Positions 18,183-26,457 of a stretch of DNA of 64,000 nt are shown one piece after another. Both the position numbers and the translations under genes were made by a program. The notes beneath the pieces are model-generated. The model saw only the letters and a program-made list of their open reading frames with translations, did not search any database and had not been told where the DNA came from. Within the stretch, counting starts at the first letter, position 1. Each line of letters begins with the position of its first letter. The DNA is from Rhodobacteraceae bacterium (ex Bugula neritina AB1) (GTDB lineage: Bacteria; Pseudomonadota; Alphaproteobacteria; Rhodobacterales; Rhodobacteraceae): NCBI GenBank assembly GCA_001730095.1, contig MDLF01000046.1, forward strand, positions 60,149-124,148, in the 5' to 3' direction.

Positions 18183-18626
18183 ATGGCAAAGACCCAAGAC
18201 TTCACCGCGATGATGAAAGACTTCATGGGCGCATTCCCGGTCGACACCAAAGCGATGGAAGACGTGTTCAAGAACACCGCAGCCCTGAACGAGAAACTGT
18301 CCGCTGTTGCGCTGGACGCAGCTGGCAAATCCGCTGAGATTTCCAACAAGTGGACCAAAGAAACCCTGTCCAAGCTGGGCACCGTGTCCAAGGTGCAGGA
18401 AGATCCGGCTGATTACGCCAAAGTCGCAACCGATTTCGCTTCCGCTTCCGCTGAAGTGGCTGCCGAAAACATGGCTGCCTTTGCTGAGATCGCCAAGAAG
18501 GTTCAGATGGACACCGTCGAACTGATGATGGCTGCCGGCAAAGACGCAACCGAAGAAGCCAGCGCGGCTGTGAAAAAGGCCACTGCTGACGTGACCACCG
18601 CAGCCAAGAAAGCGGCTGCGAAGTAA
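18183..18626 (+). CDS. phaP: Phasin, PHA granule surface protein
   Basis: A 147-residue, alanine- and lysine-rich amphipathic helical protein ('MAKTQDFTAMMKDFMGAFPVD', then 'AAEVAAENMAAFAEIAKKVQMDTVELMMAAGKDA') ending in an AAKKAAAK tail, as in the phasin_2 family. Phasins coat PHA granules and limit coalescence. It follows phaC, is preceded by GAGGA at a normal spacing, has two candidate PhaR sites upstream, and ends at a strong terminator. Confidence 0.93.
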   Translation: MAKTQDFTAMMKDFMGAFPVDTKAMEDVFKNTAALNEKLSAVALDAAGKSAEISNKWTKETLSKLGTVSKVQEDPADYAKVATDFASASAEVAAENMAAFAEIAKKVQMDTVELMMAAGKDATEEASAAVKKATADVTTAAKKAAAK

Positions 18627-18681
18627 GAATATCCACGGACCGGCTCTGGTTCTCCTCCCTGACAGGCGCCGGATCGTGAAG

Positions 18682-18710
18682 AAGGGCAGGCCGCAAGGCC
18701 TGCCCTTTTG
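18682..18710 (+). terminator. Intrinsic terminator of phaP
   Basis: AAGGGCAGGCC (18682-18692), GCAA loop, GGCCTGCCCTT (18697-18707), followed by TTG. It is 55 bp after the phasin stop. Confidence 0.9.
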
Positions 18711-18797
18711 CATGTCTGCTGATCCGGCTCGTCAAAGGCGGCGCTGGAGGGGGGCGAGACACAGATCTCGCCGGGGGTTGCAAGGGTTTTCGCTGCT

Positions 18798-19667
18798 TCA
18801 GAATTGCGCCTTGCGGAAGTCCCTGTGGCGGGGGTGCCAGCCTGTCAGGCTGCGCAGCCTATGCGATGCCATCTGCTGGTCCAATGTGGGCCCTTCTGCC
18901 CAATCGCCGTATTTGTTCAGAACATGTTTCAGGCTGCGCACCACATAGCCGGCGTCATGGCGGTGGCGGCGGGCGATTTCAGCGGTGATGTCCCCCACCG
19001 GCACACCGTGTTCCGCGCTGGCGTTGAAGTGTCCGGTCAAGGCCGGGGTTTCGAGCAAAAGCCGGTAGGCGCGGGCCAGGTCGTCGCGTTGCACCAGGGG
19101 CCAGCGGGTGGCGATGCTGCCCCAGATTTCAATTGGTGCAGCCCTGCGGGCGGCCTCCAGATAGCGCGAAAACACGCCCCCCTCCTGATGGTAGACCATG
19201 GCGGGATGGATCACCGCCGCTGAAACTGAGGGGCAGGCCAATATTCTGGCGGCGTTGTCTTTCATCCAGACAAATGGAGAGATCGGGCGCATCAGGCTGG
19301 TTTCATCTGCGACCCGGGGGCCCGTGGCGCCATACAGCCAGCAGCCGCCGGTGTAGATCATCCGCAGGGGATCGGGTCGCAAGCCCGCCTGCCTGAGGAT
19401 GGCGTTGACTGTCAGGCTGTCCGCCTCCCCCATATCGGGACCAAAAGTTGCGGCAATCTGGATGAGGCCATCGCATCGGGCAATTGCACGCACCCATGTC
19501 CCGGGATGCCGCAGATCACTGCGCAAGGGGCGTGCCCCCAAAGCGGTGAGAGCCGCATCGGAGCTTTCCGACCGGCTTAGCCCTGTGACCGAATGCCCGT
19601 GCCGGACCAGTTCCCGGATAACGGCGGTGCCAATGGAACCCGTTCCGCCTAGGATCAGAATGTTCAT
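18798..19667 (-). CDS. NAD-dependent epimerase/dehydratase family protein
   Basis: The 289-residue protein starts MNILILGGTGSIGTAVIREL, the GxxGxxG Rossmann motif of extended short-chain dehydrogenases. The usual YxxxK is not obvious: 'FVWMKDNAARIL' offers the lysine but tryptophan-methionine replace the tyrosine region, so catalysis may differ. It lies between phaP and phaR on the opposite strand and does not belong to a recognisable pathway here. Substrate unknown. Confidence 0.8.
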   Translation of the reverse strand: MNILILGGTGSIGTAVIRELVRHGHSVTGLSRSESSDAALTALGARPLRSDLRHPGTWVRAIARCDGLIQIAATFGPDMGEADSLTVNAILRQAGLRPDPLRMIYTGGCWLYGATGPRVADETSLMRPISPFVWMKDNAARILACPSVSAAVIHPAMVYHQEGGVFSRYLEAARRAAPIEIWGSIATRWPLVQRDDLARAYRLLLETPALTGHFNASAEHGVPVGDITAEIARRHRHDAGYVVRSLKHVLNKYGDWAEGPTLDQQMASHRLRSLTGWHPRHRDFRKAQF

Positions 19668-19835
19668 TTCTGGTGTTCTCCTGCTGCTGGAGTCTGACTG
19701 CAGGCTGTATCTCTAAAATCTCAAGCCGGGTTGAGGTCAAGCGGTTTGGCAGTGATTTTGGACAGGCTGCCGAGAACAAATGTTGCGGGAAACGCTCTGA
19801 GGCTTCCCTTTTGTTCTGCGCTGGCATAGGCTTTG

Positions 19836-19846
19836 CTGCAATGCAT
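19836..19846. promoter_or_regulatory. Candidate PhaR autoregulatory site
   Basis: CTGCAATGCAT matches CTGC-N3-GCAG in seven of eight fixed positions and ends 19 bp before the phaR ATG, a place suited to autorepression. Confidence 0.5.
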
Positions 19847-19865
19847 CATTGCCGGGAGGGAACGG

Positions 19866-20423
19866 ATGGCGGAACAGGAAAAACCCTTGCTGATCAAACG
19901 GTACGCGAGCCGCAGGCTCTATAACACCGAGACCAGCGATTATGTCACGCTGGAGGATATTGCAGGGTTCATCCGGGAAGGGCGCGAGGTGCAGATCGTT
20001 GATCTGAAAACCGGCGATGACCTGACTCGCCAGTATCTGCTGCAGATCATTGCCGAGCATGAAAGCCGCGGCGAAAACGTGCTGCCGGTGAATGTGCTGA
20101 ACGATCTGGTCCGCAGCTATATGGTGCCGGGCGGCGGGGTGATGCCGCAGTTTTTGCAGACGTCCTTTGATATGCTGCGTGAAAGCCAGTCGAAGATGGT
20201 GGAAAACATGAATGCTATGAACCCGATGGCAAGCATGCCCGGGTTTGAGGCGATGAAGGCGCAGCAGGAAGCGTTTTTGAAAGCGATGACCGGCGGATTT
20301 GGCGCCGGGGGCTGGACCGGCGGCGCGCAGCAGGAAGAAAAGCCTGAAAGCGGCGGCGAAGATCTGGATGATATCAAAAAGCAGCTGGCCGCGCTGCAGG
20401 AAAAACTGTCGAAGATGAAGTGA
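19866..20423 (+). CDS. phaR: PHA synthesis repressor PhaR
   Basis: PhaR binds DNA and PHA granules and represses phasin expression until polymer accumulates. The 185-residue protein has the N-terminal PHB_acc_N domain ('LLIKRYASRRLYNTETSDYVTLEDIA') and the accumulation-regulator domain ('DLTRQYLLQIIAEHE', 'LNDLVRSYM'), then a methionine-rich stretch and a C-terminal helix 'DDIKKQLAALQEKLSKM'. GGGAGG lies upstream of the ATG at 19866. The candidate PhaR sites in this region fall before phaC, phaP and phaR itself. Confidence 0.95.
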   Translation: MAEQEKPLLIKRYASRRLYNTETSDYVTLEDIAGFIREGREVQIVDLKTGDDLTRQYLLQIIAEHESRGENVLPVNVLNDLVRSYMVPGGGVMPQFLQTSFDMLRESQSKMVENMNAMNPMASMPGFEAMKAQQEAFLKAMTGGFGAGGWTGGAQQEEKPESGGEDLDDIKKQLAALQEKLSKMK

Positions 20424-20475
20424 CCGCCGCAGGTCCGGGCGCATCCGAGCTTCCGGGGCGCTCCCGCCTGTTCAG

Positions 20476-20535
20476 AGGCATTCGGGGAATGCCTTTCACA
20501 GTTGGGCGTGGCACCGCTGGCGCGGTGCCTGTTCT
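20476..20535 (+). terminator. Two tandem hairpins after phaR
   Basis: AGGCATTC/GAATGCCT (20476-20494) and GGCACCGC/GCGGTGCC (20510-20529) follow phaR; the second is trailed by TGTTCTT. Together they probably end the phaR transcript. Confidence 0.65.
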
Positions 20536-20577
20536 TCTGCCGCTGGCGAAAGACGTTCAAGTGCAGGGCGGTCGCTC

Positions 20578-20689
20578 AGGAAGCACCGGGATCAGGAAGC
20601 ACGGGGATTAGAAAGCACCGGGATCAGGAAGCACCGGGATTAGAAAGCACCGGGATTAGAAAGCACCAGGATTAGAAAGCACCGGGTGC
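20578..20689. repeat. 16-bp tandem repeat, seven copies (minisatellite)
   Basis: Seven head-to-tail 16-bp units with the consensus AGRAAGCACCGGGATY occupy exactly 112 bp. Copies 1-6 differ at one to three positions, and copy 7 diverges at its end (GTGC). The unit length is not a multiple of three, and no gene crosses it. It lies between the phaR terminators and the convergent small gene ending at 20702. Confidence 0.95.
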
Positions 20690-20701
20690 AGGAATTGATT
20701 T

Positions 20702-20881
20702 TCAGGACGATTTGATTTTCAGGACGTTGTGCAGCCTGTGATAGGGGGCATTCTGAATAAGATCCTCCAGATCCCCGGTTTCAGGCTGGGGCCGTGCCCG
20801 GTAGACCAGATAGACACTGGCAGCAAAAGACAGGGTGCAGGCCCCGGCAATTGCGCTGACGATGACAGTCTCCAGTCCCAT
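20702..20881 (-). CDS. Small single-pass membrane protein
   Basis: 59 residues beginning MGLETVIVSAIAGACTLSFAASVYLVYRARP, one transmembrane helix followed by a charged 30-residue tail. A GGGAG site lies 6 bp before the ATG. An alternative GTG start at 20962 overlaps the upstream gene as GTGA and would give 86 residues; the ribosome site favours the ATG. Function unknown; probably coexpressed with the gene upstream. Confidence 0.6.
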   Translation of the reverse strand: MGLETVIVSAIAGACTLSFAASVYLVYRARPQPETGDLEDLIQNAPYHRLHNVLKIKSS

Positions 20882-20958
20882 GTTTACTCCCAAGGCTTCA
20901 AACACGCTGTTCTCCGGCTTCTCTGCCAATATAGGCAGGATGGATTGAAATTTCCATA

Positions 20959-21480
20959 TCACTCTTTGCTTTCGCTGGCTCTGGCAGCTTCCAGGACGTG
21001 GCGGGCGAGGGTTTCGGCGGTTTCACGCTCTTTTGCGTTCACGCGCATGCGGCCTTTGCCGCCAAGCCGGGACGCCGCGGCAAAGATGAAGCCCGAAAAG
21101 GAAAGCAGGGTCAGTCCGAAGGCATGGCCGCCTGTCACCGTGCCTGCAATGGCGGCACCAAAGCTGGCCAACAGCGCACCGGCGGCCAAACGCTGCGCCC
21201 ATTGGCCAATGATCTGATCCGCGTCACGGTCCTGCGCTTCGGCCTCGCCGGCTTCGGCTGCAAAGGCGCCTAGAAGGTCGGCAACAGTCAGGCCGCTGTC
21301 CGGATCGTTTGAGGCCCGGACCGCAGCCAGAAGCGCGGCCCGCTCGGCACGGCTGGTCACAACAGCGCGGATGATCCTTGCCAGATCCTGATCCGGAACT
21401 GCATCGCCCATGCTGAGCGCATTTGCCATAGCCACCAGAGCTGTTGCCGGGCGGCGTTCAAATTCGGGAAGCGGTGTCAT
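20959..21480 (-). CDS. Hypothetical membrane protein
   Basis: 173 residues. An acidic, alanine-rich soluble N-terminal part (to about 90) is followed by two hydrophobic helices ('LAAGALLASFGAAIAGTVTGGHAFGLTLLSFSGFIFAAAS') and a basic then charged C-terminus. No known motif. The start at 21480 lies just downstream of the terminator of the preceding gene, so it should have its own promoter in a short space; the ribosome site there is weak and the start is uncertain. Confidence 0.6.
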   Translation of the reverse strand: MTPLPEFERRPATALVAMANALSMGDAVPDQDLARIIRAVVTSRAERAALLAAVRASNDPDSGLTVADLLGAFAAEAGEAEAQDRDADQIIGQWAQRLAAGALLASFGAAIAGTVTGGHAFGLTLLSFSGFIFAAASRLGGKGRMRVNAKERETAETLARHVLEAARASESKE

Positions 21481-21520
21481 TGCCGCAAACTGGCGGCTGC
21501 ACGCAAGGATTGCAATCACG

Positions 21521-21544
21521 AAAAACCCCGGCGCGGGGCCGGGG
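21521..21544 (-). terminator. Intrinsic terminator of the DegT aminotransferase gene
   Basis: On the minus strand CCCCGGC pairs with GCCGGGG (21538-21544 with 21526-21532) and is followed by TTTTT. It is 26 bp beyond the stop at 21571. Confidence 0.88.
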
Positions 21545-21570
21545 CTGCATGGGGGCGGAGACAAAGGGAC

Positions 21571-22776
21571 TCAGGCGGCGGCCTTGCCCATGGTTTCTGC
21601 CGCAGCTTCCAGCAGGATGCCGACAATCACGTCCAGTTCCGCCCGGGTCAGCCGCACCGGCAGGCGCACATCGCAGGCCTTCATCAGCATGGCGCGGGTC
21701 TGCGGCAGGTCGGGTTGCGGGCGCAGGAACTGCCAGTTCCAGAAGGCACGGGCGTTGTCCATAGAAAGGCCGAAGACCTGAACCTTGACGCCCTTGGCTT
21801 CGGCTGCAGCTGCAAAGGCGCGTGTTTGATCCTCGCTGAGGCCCGTGAGGTTGAACTGGATCGAATCCGGTGCCCGGCGTTCCGGGGGCAGCGGTGCCGG
21901 CACGTCAAAAAACGACGCGGCATTCAGCCGCTCTGCCACATAGTCATGGTTGGCAAGGCCGTCGCGGACCCGGCGCGCCAATTCCGGCAGCTGCGGGCGG
22001 ATCACGGCGGCGGACAGGTTGTTCATCCGCAGGTTATAAAGCGGCAGCAGATTCTGCCATTTGGCAAAGGCCTGCTCCAGATCCGGAGTGTTTTCCCCCT
22101 GCGGGCCTCGGTGTTTTTTCCAGTTGTGCTCATAGGCGCCGGACATGATCACGGCCCGCGCGATCAGGTCGGCGTCGTCGGTGATCAGGATGCCGCCTTC
22201 GCCGGCATTGACCATCTTGTAGGACTGAAAGGAGAAACACCCCAGCTTGCCGATGGTTCCGATATTGCGACCGTTCCAGGTGGTGCCAAGCGAATGGGCT
22301 GCGTCTTCAATCACCGGGATGCCACGGGCATCGCACAGCGCCATGATCGCATCCATGTCCGAGGTATGGCCGCGCATGTGGCTGATGATCACGGCTTGCA
22401 CATTGTCCAGCTTGGCTTCGAAATCAGCCATGTCGATCCGGTAGTTGTCCGCCACTTCGCACAGAACCGGCACACAGTCCGCATGCACCACCGAGGATGG
22501 CACCGCCGCAAAGGTGAAGGCGGGGATCAATACCTGCGCGTCGCGGGGCAGGCCAAGCGCCTTTAGCGACAGAAACAGTGCCGCCGAACAGGAGGAGACA
22601 GCCAGCGCGTATTTGCTGCCCAGAAGTTCCGCATATTCCCGTTCCAGCAGGGTCACGGGCGCGTTTTCAGGCGCGGTGTAGCGAAACAGATCGCCAGACT
22701 GCAGCAATGTGTCGATGGCCTCGCGGGCGGCAGCGGGAATGGGTTCAGCGTCATGAACGTTGGGCGGCAGAGCCAT
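21571..22776 (-). CDS. DegT/DnrJ/EryC1/StrS family PLP aminotransferase
   Basis: A 401-residue fold-type I PLP enzyme. 'YALAVSSCSAALFLSLKALG' binds the cofactor phosphate, D158 in 'PVIEDAAHSLG' contacts the pyridine nitrogen and K187 in 'FSFQSYKMVNAGEGG' is the Schiff-base lysine. The family usually aminates sugars, but no sugar biosynthesis genes are near: it follows the PuuB-type oxidase in a nitrogen-metabolism block. A hairpin between it and puuB suggests an independent transcript. The substrate is unknown; an amino-donor or acceptor role in polyamine breakdown is only a possibility. Confidence 0.85.
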   Translation of the reverse strand: MALPPNVHDAEPIPAAAREAIDTLLQSGDLFRYTAPENAPVTLLEREYAELLGSKYALAVSSCSAALFLSLKALGLPRDAQVLIPAFTFAAVPSSVVHADCVPVLCEVADNYRIDMADFEAKLDNVQAVIISHMRGHTSDMDAIMALCDARGIPVIEDAAHSLGTTWNGRNIGTIGKLGCFSFQSYKMVNAGEGGILITDDADLIARAVIMSGAYEHNWKKHRGPQGENTPDLEQAFAKWQNLLPLYNLRMNNLSAAVIRPQLPELARRVRDGLANHDYVAERLNAASFFDVPAPLPPERRAPDSIQFNLTGLSEDQTRAFAAAAEAKGVKVQVFGLSMDNARAFWNWQFLRPQPDLPQTRAMLMKACDVRLPVRLTRAELDVIVGILLEAAAETMGKAAA

Positions 22777-22838
22777 ATTTCAAAATCCTGAATGGTTTAT
22801 TTTGAAAATTTAAAACTAACTTTGCAGGATGCCAAGAG

Positions 22839-22865
22839 CAGACGCCGCGGAATTTGCGGCGTCTG
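22839..22865 (-). terminator. Hairpin after the puuB-like gene
   Basis: CAGACGCCGC (22839-22848) and GCGGCGTCTG (22856-22865) form a 10-bp stem with a 7-nt loop, 53 bp beyond the stop at 22918. A T run is lacking on the minus strand, so it may instead stabilise the 3' end. Confidence 0.55.
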
Positions 22866-22917
22866 GAAAGTTTTACTGAATTGTTGCGGAGTTGCGCGGA
22901 AATCGGCCGGGCAGGGA

Positions 22918-24228
22918 TTAAATGCCAAGCCTGTCGCGCAGGGCAAACCAGGTCATCGCCAGCATCAAAAGCGGCGAGCGCATCCGCGGTCCGCCCGGAA
23001 AGCGCGGGGCAGGAACGCGGGACAGAGTGTCGAACCCTTCGGCCTGCCCCTGGATGGCCTGCGCCATCAGCCAGCCCGCATGGGTGGCAGAGCCGACACC
23101 GTGGCCGGAGTAGCCAGAGGCGGTCAGCACATTGGGCGCCAGCCGGGCAAGATAGGGCATCCGTTTCATGGTGATGGCCAGTGTTCCGCCCCATGCATAA
23201 TCGACCTTAACGTCCTTGGTGTGCGGGAAAATCTTCTGCATCGGTTTGCGCACCGTGGCCTCGATATCGGCGGGGAAACGGTAGCCATAGCTTTCGCCGC
23301 CGCCGAACAGCAGCCGCTTGTCATGGCTGAGCCGGAAATAATTGACGACAAATTTGGTATCCGCAACCGCCACATCGCGGGCGAGAACACGCGCGGCGTC
23401 ATCTCCCAGCGGTTCAGTGGCAACGATGAAATTGTTGATCGGCATCACCCGCGCGGCGACCTGTTGGTTCAGCCCGCCCAGATAGCCATTGCAGGCCAGA
23501 ACAAGGTGTTGTGCTGTGACTGTGCCGCCAGCAGTCCGCACCCGGATCTGCGGGCCGTCCTCGATGTCCAGAACTTCGCTTTGTTCGCAGATCGTCGCTC
23601 CGGCGGCCGTTGCGGCCCGGGCAAGGCCCAGAGCGTAATTCAACGGGTGCAGATGTGCAGCCCCCATATCCAGTGATCCCCCCTTGTATGCGGGGGACGG
23701 GCAGATGGCATGCATTCTGGCCTCATCCAGTAGCTGGATCTGATCGTAGCCATAGCGGCGTTGCAGGTGTTCTGCATAGGCGTGCTCATGGGCGGCTTCG
23801 CTCTCGGAAAAACAGGCGTGCGCAATGCCGGGCTTCAGATGGCAGTCGATAGCATGCCGCGATATCAGGGATTTCACCAGATTCTTGGCATCTTCGCTGA
23901 GCTGCCAGAGTTTGCGGGCATCAGAGACGCCCATCAGCGTTTCCAAGCCGTCCTGATCCATCCGCTGGCCGCTGCCAAGCTGGCCACCATTGCGGCCCGA
24001 GGCACCAAACCCGGCCCGGTGGGCCTCCAGCAGCACAACCCGCAATCCGGCCTCGGCCAGATGCAGGGCTGCAGACAAACCGGTATAGCCGCCGCCGACA
24101 ATGCAGACATCAGCGGTCGCATCCCCAGAGAGTGCCGCAAAGCGCTCAATCGGGGTGGCCGTGGCTGCGTACCAACTGTCTGGATATTCGCCCTTGCGGT
24201 CATTGGAATAGAGCAGGTTCATGCCCAT
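22918..24228 (-). CDS. puuB: Gamma-glutamylputrescine oxidase-like FAD enzyme
   Basis: The 436-residue DAO-family flavoprotein has the dinucleotide motif 'VCIVGGGYTGLSAALHLAEAG' at about 41-61, 'GFGASGRNGGQLGSGQR', and 'YSGHGVGSATHAG' near the C-terminus. The opening 'YPDSWYAATA' is the hallmark of the PuuB/OrdL branch, which oxidises the N-terminal amine of gamma-glutamylputrescine. The ATG at 24228 has AGAGG seven bases before it. It lies 106 bp downstream of the puuA-like gene, the preceding step, so the functional pairing is well supported. Confidence 0.85.
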   Translation of the reverse strand: MGMNLLYSNDRKGEYPDSWYAATATPIERFAALSGDATADVCIVGGGYTGLSAALHLAEAGLRVVLLEAHRAGFGASGRNGGQLGSGQRMDQDGLETLMGVSDARKLWQLSEDAKNLVKSLISRHAIDCHLKPGIAHACFSESEAAHEHAYAEHLQRRYGYDQIQLLDEARMHAICPSPAYKGGSLDMGAAHLHPLNYALGLARAATAAGATICEQSEVLDIEDGPQIRVRTAGGTVTAQHLVLACNGYLGGLNQQVAARVMPINNFIVATEPLGDDAARVLARDVAVADTKFVVNYFRLSHDKRLLFGGGESYGYRFPADIEATVRKPMQKIFPHTKDVKVDYAWGGTLAITMKRMPYLARLAPNVLTASGYSGHGVGSATHAGWLMAQAIQGQAEGFDTLSRVPAPRFPGGPRMRSPLLMLAMTWFALRDRLGI

Positions 24229-24334
24229 AAAGCACCTCTAATAGTTACAGGCGCCTCTGCGGGCGGCCTGCAATTCTTCTATGTCCCAATATTCAATTGC
24301 AGGGGCGCCGCGCCGCAGCACAGCGCCAAAAGGA

Positions 24335-25693
24335 TTACACGTTCATCAGCAGATGCTCGCGCTCCCAGGGCGAGATCACCTGCAGAAACTCCTCATATTC
24401 TGCGCGTTTAACGATGGAGTAGACGCGGGCAAAGTCCGGACCCAGCACTTCGTGCAGCTCTGTTGCCGCGTCAAACAGATCCAGCGCCTCGCCCATCACC
24501 TTCGGAATATCGCCGTCGCCTTCGTAGGCATCGCCCTTGAACTGCTTGCGGGGTCGTTCTTCCTTGATCAGGCCGAGGTAACCGCAGGCAAGGGACAGGG
24601 CAATGCCCAGATAGGGGTTGCAGTCCATGCCGGCGATGCGGTTTTCCACGCGCCGTGCCTCTGGGCCGGACAGCGGGACGCGGATGCCCGTGGTCCGGTT
24701 GTCGCGGGCCCATTCCAGATTGATCGGAGCGGCTTGCTCCTTCACATAACGGCGGTAGGAGTTCACATAAGGCGCCATCACCGCAAGCCCGGCGGGCAGA
24801 TGGTTCTGCAGGCCCGCGATGAAGTGGTAAAACGCATCGGTCTCACCGCCCTGAGGGCCGGAGAAGATGTTTTCACCGGTCTCGGTATCCAGGATCGAAT
24901 GGTGAATATGCATCGCCGATCCGGGTTCATTCTCGATCGGCTTGGCCATGAAGGTGGCAAAGCAATCATGGCGCAACGCCGCCTCGCGGATCAGCCGTTT
25001 GAAGTAAAAGACCTCATCCGCCAGTTTGACCGGATCTCCATGGCGCAGGTTGATCTCCAGCTGGCCAGCGCCGCCCTCCTGGGTGATACCGTCGATCTCA
25101 AAGCCCTGCGCCTCGGCAAAGTCGTAGATGTCGTCGATCACCGGGCCAAATTCATCCACCGCAGTCATCGAATAGGCCTGCCGCGCCGCCGCTGGGCGGC
25201 CGGAGCGGCCCATCATCGGCTCGATCTCCTTGGCCGGGTCGATGTTGCGGGCAACCAGGAAGAATTCCATCTCCGGTGCCACAACCGGTTCCCAGCCTTT
25301 ATCGTGATAAAGCTGGACCACCCGCTTCAGCACGTTGCGCGGAGAGAAAGGGATCGGCTTGTCATCGCGGTCATAGGCGTCGTGGATCACCTGCAGGGTC
25401 CAGTCGCCGGTCCATGGCGCCGCCGTCGCAGTGGACATGTCCGGCTTTAGGGTCATGTCCTTTTCGATCCAGCCGTCCTCATCCGCGGCATCAGCCCAGT
25501 CACCGGTGATGGTCTGGTAAAAGATGCTGTCGGGCAAATGAAAGTAATCGGTCTTTGCGAATTTCGAAGCCGGTACCGCTTTGCCACGGGCGATACCGGG
25601 GAGGTCCGAGATAACGCATTCGACTTCGTCGAGACGACGCCCCTCCAGATAGGCTTTTGCTGCTTCGGGCAGGGTGTCGATCCAGGCTGACAT
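24335..25693 (-). CDS. puuA: Glutamine synthetase family, gamma-glutamylputrescine synthetase-like
   Basis: 452 residues of the GS-III/PuuA type. 'PEMEFFLVARN' holds the first metal glutamate, 'GGAGQLEINLRHGDP', 'FMAKPIENEPGSAMHIHHSI' and 'NRTTGIRVPLSGPEARRVENRIAG' are the active-site segments of glutamine synthetase. PuuA ligates glutamate to putrescine. The start overlaps the stop of the amidotransferase by one base (TGATG), and puuB lies downstream. Substrate assignment rests on this context; other amines are possible. Confidence 0.85.
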   Translation of the reverse strand: MSAWIDTLPEAAKAYLEGRRLDEVECVISDLPGIARGKAVPASKFAKTDYFHLPDSIFYQTITGDWADAADEDGWIEKDMTLKPDMSTATAAPWTGDWTLQVIHDAYDRDDKPIPFSPRNVLKRVVQLYHDKGWEPVVAPEMEFFLVARNIDPAKEIEPMMGRSGRPAAARQAYSMTAVDEFGPVIDDIYDFAEAQGFEIDGITQEGGAGQLEINLRHGDPVKLADEVFYFKRLIREAALRHDCFATFMAKPIENEPGSAMHIHHSILDTETGENIFSGPQGGETDAFYHFIAGLQNHLPAGLAVMAPYVNSYRRYVKEQAAPINLEWARDNRTTGIRVPLSGPEARRVENRIAGMDCNPYLGIALSLACGYLGLIKEERPRKQFKGDAYEGDGDIPKVMGEALDLFDAATELHEVLGPDFARVYSIVKRAEYEEFLQVISPWEREHLLMNV

Positions 25694-26373
25694 CAGGTCC
25701 TCTCTTTCCGGTAAAACTTTGCGAGGAAGGTTGCGATTTCAGGGTTGTCCACGGGGGCGTCCAGCTCGGCGGCTGCACGGTCCAGCAGGTCATCGGGCAC
25801 CACGCCGCGGCCGCGTTTTTCAATCAGGCCGCCGACAAAGGCGCTGGGGAATTCAGGGTGAGGCTGCCAGGAGATAATGTGGTCGCCATAGGCAAGGATG
25901 CCGTTTTCACAGAACGCGTTGCCGCCCAGCACGCGGGCGCCTTCGGGGCGTTCAACCACCTGGTCCTGGTGCCAGGCGTTAAGGGTGAGCGGCTTGCCGT
26001 CAACCTCATAGGTGACGCGGCCCACGGCCCAGCCGCCTTCGAATTTTTCGACCCTGCCGCCAAGCGCCTGGGCGATGATCTGATGACCAAAACAGATGCC
26101 GGCCAGCGGCTGTTTCCTGGCGTTGATCTCGCGGATCAGATCCTCCAGCGGCGGGATCCAGGCGTGGTCCTCATAGGCGCCGTGGCGCGAGCCGGTAATC
26201 AGCCAGGCATCGGCCTCATCGGCGCTGGAGGGAAGAACGCCATCGACAACAGCCCAGGTTTCAAACTCAAAACCATTGCCATCCAGCATGTCACGGAACA
26301 TTGCGTCATAGTCGCCAAAGGACCCGAACAGGTCTTTGGGGGAATGGCCGGTTTGCAGAATGCCGATTTTCAT
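25693..26373 (-). CDS. Class I glutamine amidotransferase
   Basis: A 226-residue triad amidotransferase: the nucleophile C94 in 'AGICFGHQIIA', and histidine/glutamate in 'ISWQPHPEFP'. It resembles the GMP-synthase-type stand-alone amidotransferase rather than the PuuD/peptidase C26 type. In this operon it could remove the gamma-glutamyl group after putrescine oxidation (the PuuD step), but that is inference. It overlaps puuA by one base and has the palindrome AATTTGATCAAATT 10 bp upstream of its start. Confidence 0.85.
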   Translation of the reverse strand: MKIGILQTGHSPKDLFGSFGDYDAMFRDMLDGNGFEFETWAVVDGVLPSSADEADAWLITGSRHGAYEDHAWIPPLEDLIREINARKQPLAGICFGHQIIAQALGGRVEKFEGGWAVGRVTYEVDGKPLTLNAWHQDQVVERPEGARVLGGNAFCENGILAYGDHIISWQPHPEFPSAFVGGLIEKRGRGVVPDDLLDRAAAELDAPVDNPEIATFLAKFYRKERT

Positions 26374-26382
26374 GTGTCACCA

Positions 26383-26396
26383 AATTTGATCAAATT
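26383..26396. promoter_or_regulatory. AATTTGATCAAATT palindrome, candidate operator
   Basis: A perfect 14-bp palindrome ending 10 bp from the start of the amidotransferase gene. Its core TTTGATCAAA recurs upstream of the second glutamine synthetase-like gene (27839-27848). Confidence 0.55.
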
Positions 26397-26457
26397 GAGC
26401 CTAGCCGAGGATGCTTGACCGGGCAAGAGCCAAACACGCGCCTCGGGCAAAGCGGTT

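Noticed and set aside
20578..20689. Possible CRISPR array
   Set aside because: Units are contiguous 16-bp tandem repeats without spacers, and no cas genes are nearby.
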